Source: Neocallimastix lanati (nom. inval.) (taxonomy: Eukaryota > Neocallimastigomycota > Neocallimastigomycetes > Neocallimastigales > Neocallimastigaceae). Taken from it: a DNA stretch of 64,000 nucleotides. The stretch covers positions 197,501-261,500 of the forward strand of contig JACVTC010000136.1 of assembly GCA_016946835.1 (NCBI GenBank). Reading direction: 5' to 3'. Made by a program: the position numbers and the translations under genes. The notes under the pieces are model-generated. The model had not been told where the DNA came from. It saw nothing but the letters and a program-made list of their open reading frames with translations, and searched no databases. Of this stretch, positions 59,590-64,000 are shown one piece after another (within the stretch, counting starts at the first letter, position 1; each line of letters begins with the position of its first letter).

Positions 59590-60440
59590 TATTTAATTGG
59601 TTAGAAAATCCAAAAGAACTATTTTTTAACCTGTTCAATACTGCATATAATATTCTCTTCAAATCAGGTGGAATTAAAGTAGATTCTTAACTATTTTACA
59701 AATGCTTCCATTGCTTCTGTAAATACATTTTATATTCTTTATATAGAATTGAAAAACACTTAAACTTTTAATATAATATTGCCTCGTTTGTCAGCAGCAC
59801 CAATAACATAATGAATGACAAATTAACAAATGTTTCAATATTTCTATCAAATTTACGAAGTTAAATTCTGACTAATTCAATTGATACAAATAATAGCGAC
59901 ATCCTTAGATACAAATAATTTGGTCGATTGTAGAAAAAGTAAAAAAAGGGAGTATTTAAATCAAGCCATAAATTCACATTCTAAATTCACATTCAAAATA
60001 AATACAAGCTATTCAAATGATATGAATTTTACCGATTTTATCATATTTATTATGAAATAATATATTAGATTCAATTGTTGATTATATCAAATACCTTTTT
60101 CCAAAATGGATTAATACAATTATTTAGATTTTTCTTTAATTATATCATCTTTTTCTGGTTAACCCATTGCTATCATATTTAATAATATTTCATCAATGAA
60201 TAATGATGATGATTACATACATTAATTATTCCATTTTTAATTAATAAATATCTATTACAATCATATGCTAAGAATTTAAAAGTATTTCTTTCTTTATTAA
60301 ACTATTAATTTAAATATATCATCATTGATTTTATTAGATAAAAGAACTTAAGTAAAGTAATGATGAATATAATTTTACTATCAATAATATTCATCAAGTA
60401 TTAATGTCAATCATACAAAATGATAAAATTAAGAGAAGCT
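59590..60440 (-). pseudogene. Probable decayed ankyrin-type gene
   Basis: Less AT-rich than its flanks. In minus-strand frames, separated by many stops, one can read VLLSNKINDDIFKLIV, FKFLAYDCNRYLLIKNGIIN, VCNHHHYSLMKYY, TIESNILFHNKYDKIGKIHI and, further 3', VIGAADKRGNIILKV. The last resembles the DKRGNTxL part of an ankyrin repeat, and the rest resembles the divergent ankyrin-like N-termini of gut-fungal repeat proteins. The evidence is weak, and the identity could be another family. Confidence 0.35.
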
Positions 60441-61981
60441 ATTTATAACTTTTATAAAAAATTTTTTTTAATTAAAATAAATTTATATTGATTATTTCAA
60501 AAATATATTTAAATTTTAACATATATATATATATAATATTAAATTCTTAAAATATATATAAATATATATTTAATTAAAAATAATTAAAGATATTCATATG
60601 AATAAATTCTTGATTATTATTTCTAAAATGATAGTTTATTATATCATTATGCAAAAAAGTCCTAATTCAATGAATTTCTTTATTCAGAGAAGGTCAACAT
60701 ATCTATTAGAAAATCTAGCTGAAATTTTAAAAAAATGTTTAAGAAGCAAATACTATATTAACTCATGTATTATTAATTTGTGAGCATTTTGATAACAATT
60801 CCTTCTTAAAATATTATAGTAAACAAATTAATATCTTTGAAAAAGAAGAGAAAGAAAAGAAAGAAAAAAAAAAAAAAAAAAAAAAACTATAAACAAATCC
60901 TTAAAAAGTTGAATTTAGTGATGACTATCACCATCAGTTTTCAGTATAATAGAATCAAATAAAAATAATAACAGAGAAATTACATTTCTTTAAAAAAAAA
61001 TACTTTATTATTATATTATTATAATATAATATATCTTTTAATAAAATGAAAAAAAAAAAGTTAAATAATATATCTATAATATATATATATCTTTTTTAAA
61101 ATATAAAAAGTATTAATTTGTATTATTAATATTATAATTGATATTATATAATCATAACTATTAAATCATTATAATAATAGTTAATCATAATTTAATATAC
61201 TATTATAATTAACGAATAATTATAATAATATTAATGATAAGGAAATTATTAATAATTACATTAAATTAATATATTAATAAACTTTGTTTAATAATTTTTT
61301 AAATAAAAAAAAAATTATATAAAAAAAATAATTTTTTTACACTAATATTAAAAAACTACATTAAGAGTTTCGATGACGAAATGACCTCTAACTCTTCCTA
61401 TTATTATAAATATATACTTTTTATAAATATATGTTTATTATAAAAATAATGTAATATAAATAAAGTAAACAAAAAAAAAGTTAAAACAGAAGACTGATAA
61501 AATGATTGTATTGATATTAATAAAATGCAATTTAGTTGAATAGTATATATATATTTAATATTCAATTTTATATTTAATTGTATATAATAACTAACTGTAA
61601 TGAATTAAAAGTGAATTAAAAAATTTTCAAATGATTATTTAATGTAAATAATTGTGTAAATTTTATTAAAAACAAATTAATAAATGTGCTTAATTTATTA
61701 AAAACTTTTATTAATGAAATCATATTTTATTAAATAATTTATATAACTATTAATAATCGATAAATAAAATATGAGGATATTCATTGAATTATCAAATTTA
61801 GCTTTTATGTATTAAAAATTTATAGAAAAAACAATACCAAAAAATATCAATACTAATTCTATTTTTATATTTAATATTAATTTTTATCAGTTTTTTATTT
61901 TTTTTTGGAACAAATTCATTGTAAATGATAGTTTAATTGATTAAACTAATTAATTAATTAATTAATTAATTAATTATGATT

Positions 61982-62017
<36 letters not shown>

Positions 62018-62962
62018 ACTTTTTATAATTTTTCAAATGATAGTTTAATTTTTTGTATAATTGATTAAACTAATTAACTAATTATGTATAATTGATTAAA
62101 AAACTACTTTTTATAGTTTATTTTATAACCTATTAAAATAATGATTATGAATATTGTAGATAATATTTTTAAAAACTAAATGAATTACATTAATTTGAAA
62201 TAAAAATAGTAATATATAAAAATAAAATTATTATTCTTTCAATAAACCATTATTAATAAATTAATATAATAAATTTATACTAATAGCTATATTAACTATA
62301 GTAAATTTATACAAACTATTAGCTATTAGTAGTAGTTTTATTATTATTAATTATTATTAATTATTATTATTAATTATTATTTTTTTGTGAAACATATATT
62401 ATTAATAATTTAATTTAATAAAAAATTTTTATATTTAGAATTTTTTTAATTTATAATATTAATTAATATAAATATTAATATATTTATTATAATATTTATA
62501 ACTAATTAAAATATTTATTATATTTAATTAAAATATATATTAATATTTATAAATAATATAAACTAGAAATTCATATAAAAATACTTCAATTTTCTTCTAT
62601 TTTTTTTTTTTTTCTATCCTTTTTTGGTATTAAAAAAGTGATAATAAATATCTTTTATTAATTAAACAAATTAAAACATATTTAAAAAAAGAAAGAGTAC
62701 AAAAGCAAAGAAAAAGTGTTAAATATCTTTTCTATTAAGTATTAGCCTATTAACCAATTTAATAGAAAAGATTTTTATTTATTTATTGTTTTGATTGGAT
62801 TATTGATTATAAATAATAATAATAATAATATAGATTATATAATAATTTATTTTTATTGAATATTAAAATAGTTTTTTTTTTTGAAAAAAAAAAACTGTAA
62901 AAAAAATTTTTATAAAATAAAAATTTTTTTCCTTTAAAAAAGGGAGTAGTAAAATAATCAAA
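60441..62962. other. AT-rich intergenic region
   Basis: No coding signal that I can support. A 60-codon frame at 60598-60783 is isolated and of doubtful composition. It contains an AATT tandem at 61943-61977, repeated GATTAAACTAATTAA segments (61939-62100), and a perfect hairpin at 62725-62772. Confidence 0.65.
62725..62772. promoter_or_regulatory. Perfect 14-bp inverted repeat upstream of small ORF
   Basis: ATCTTTTCTATTAA at 62725-62738 is exactly reverse-complemented at 62759-62772, with a 20-base spacer. It lies about 190 bases upstream of the ATG at 62963. Function is unknown: a transcription-factor palindrome, an RNA hairpin in the 5' UTR, or chance are all possible. Confidence 0.45.
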
Positions 62963-63313
62963 ATGGAAAGAAGTAACTCAACTTTTTTGAGTAACTATGA
63001 ACATATGATAAACATTCTCACTTTAGAGAATAAATTTTCTATTCCAACTGAGAAGGATTCATCATTGGAGCAAAACCTATTGTGGAGAAGAAGACAATCG
63101 TTTTATAAAAATATAAATTCCTCTTCAACGTCGTTGGAGTCTTTAACTAGTAATATAACAAATAATGATAATTCATTGAATATTGAAAATAAATATAAAT
63201 ATCAATTTGAATGCCCAAATTCTGTAAGTTCAATGATTTATATGGATAATAAAATTGATAGAAATACCAATTTAAATGAGAAATTATTACAAATAAGAAA
63301 GCAATTTCAGTGA
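62963..63313 (+). CDS. Hypothetical small protein
   Basis: A 116-codon single-exon frame, clearly less AT-rich than its surroundings, preceded by AAAATAATCAAA before the ATG. The product is polar, Ser/Asn-rich and probably largely disordered: MERSNSTFLSNYEHMINILT, then LWRRRQSFYKNI, SSTSLESLTSN, FECPNSVSSMIYMDNK and a charged end NEKLLQIRKQFQ. No signal peptide or membrane segment is seen. I do not recognise the family. Codon content (few poly-Asn or poly-Lys artefacts, internal Trp, Arg and Cys) supports a real gene, but it could be one exon of a longer one. Confidence 0.6.
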   Translation: MERSNSTFLSNYEHMINILTLENKFSIPTEKDSSLEQNLLWRRRQSFYKNINSSSTSLESLTSNITNNDNSLNIENKYKYQFECPNSVSSMIYMDNKIDRNTNLNEKLLQIRKQFQ

Positions 63314-63942
63314 AGAACAATAATAATAATAGAGAAAGTGATTAAATTGAAATAAAAAAAATATATAAGTAAGAAAATTATTATATAGCTTTTGGCTGGT
63401 TTCCAGAAAGAATGGAATATGGATAATAGCAAAAAAAAAAAATAATAATAAAAATAGAATGGAATAGAATAATAAAAAATTATATCAAAATATATATACA
63501 TAAATTAGAAAGGAAACTCGAAGTATGAAATAGATATAATTTTATTACAGTATTTTATTTTTTTATTATAAAATTACTATGAATAATTGAAAACAATTCA
63601 AAAAATGTAAAATATTTATTTTAGTTAATTATAATATATATTTATATAAAACTAATAATATTTAAAAAAAATGTAAAATATTTATTTTAGTTATTATTGT
63701 TTATTTATATATAAAAACTAATAATAAATAAAATAATTTAAAAAGTTATTTGAAATTCTTTAAAATAATAAAGATATAAATAATAATTTAAAAAATAATA
63801 GAAAATAAAAAATTATGTGGTTATTTATTATAGTTAAAAAATAAATATTCTAAAAAAATTATTATTTCAAAATAGTTGCAAAAAGGATATAAATAATATA
63901 AAGAAAATAGAAACCAATAAAATAGTAGTAAAAAAAAGTATG

Positions 63943-63974
<32 letters not shown>

Positions 63975-64000
63975 GTTTCAAAAAGCTAAAAGTAAAAAAA
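63314..64000. other. AT-rich region to window end
   Basis: No coding signal. It contains two copies of a roughly 55-base segment with AAAAAATGTAAAATATTTAT followed by TTTAGTTA (63598-63655 and 63663-63720). A poly-A tract of about 28 nt lies at 63944-63971, followed by GGGGTTTC. Confidence 0.6.

Noticed and set aside
60598-60783. 61-codon frame MNKFLIIISKM...
   Set aside because: Short, isolated, next to a decayed locus, with no recognisable motif and no coding composition beyond background.

Overview
The window looks like nuclear DNA of an early-diverging fungus, most likely an anaerobic gut fungus (Neocallimastigomycota). It is extremely AT-rich, full of homopolymer tracts and AAT/ATT arrays. 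Coding exons stand out as less AT-rich islands, and introns start GTATGT/GTAAGT-like and end AG. A predicted eisosome-core (Pil1/LSP1) gene and a MEF2-type MADS gene favour a fungus over Dictyostelium, which has similar base composition. The assignment is inference from gene content and composition; no database was consulted.

Layout. 1-16.6 kb: no gene that can be supported, only AT-rich repeats, including minisatellites, an inverted repeat and a dispersed palindromic motif. 16.6-17.7 kb: single-exon TLDc/OXR1-type gene (+). 19.1-23.2 kb: a decayed 5'-truncated non-LTR retrotransposon (LINE-A), followed directly by a second partial copy. 24.7-25.8 kb: secreted Gly/Gln-rich repeat protein (+). 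27.7-31.9 kb: a second, longer and more diverged LINE (LINE-B) with endonuclease and reverse transcriptase remnants, followed by fragments of the LINE-A 3' end. 32.1-33.0 kb: ankyrin-repeat pseudogene (-). 34.0-35.5 kb: six-exon Pil1/LSP1-like gene (+). 37.7-46.8 kb: complete 19-exon DNA topoisomerase II gene (+), with long AAT arrays inside introns. 52.3-54.0 kb: five-exon MEF2-type MADS-box gene (+). 55.3-58.8 kb: twelve-exon HAUS6/augmin-like gene (-). 59.6-60.4 kb: probable decayed ankyrin-type gene (-). 63.0-63.3 kb: small unidentified ORF (+). The remaining intergenic DNA is AT-rich and repeat-laden.

The genes are a eukaryotic mix with no operon logic. TOP2 and HAUS6 both serve chromosome segregation, the MADS factor is a transcription regulator, the Pil1-like protein shapes the plasma membrane, and the OXR1-like protein belongs to an oxidative-stress/V-ATPase-linked family. 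Exon models for the multi-exon genes were built by hand from splice sites. Reading frame is kept across every junction in all four, which is strong internal support. I do not see a convincing new defence or metabolic system. The most interesting points are the LINE-A duplication that shares its disabling lesions, LINE fragments seeded at poly(A) tails, catalytic-site microexons, and huge AAT arrays within TOP2 introns.
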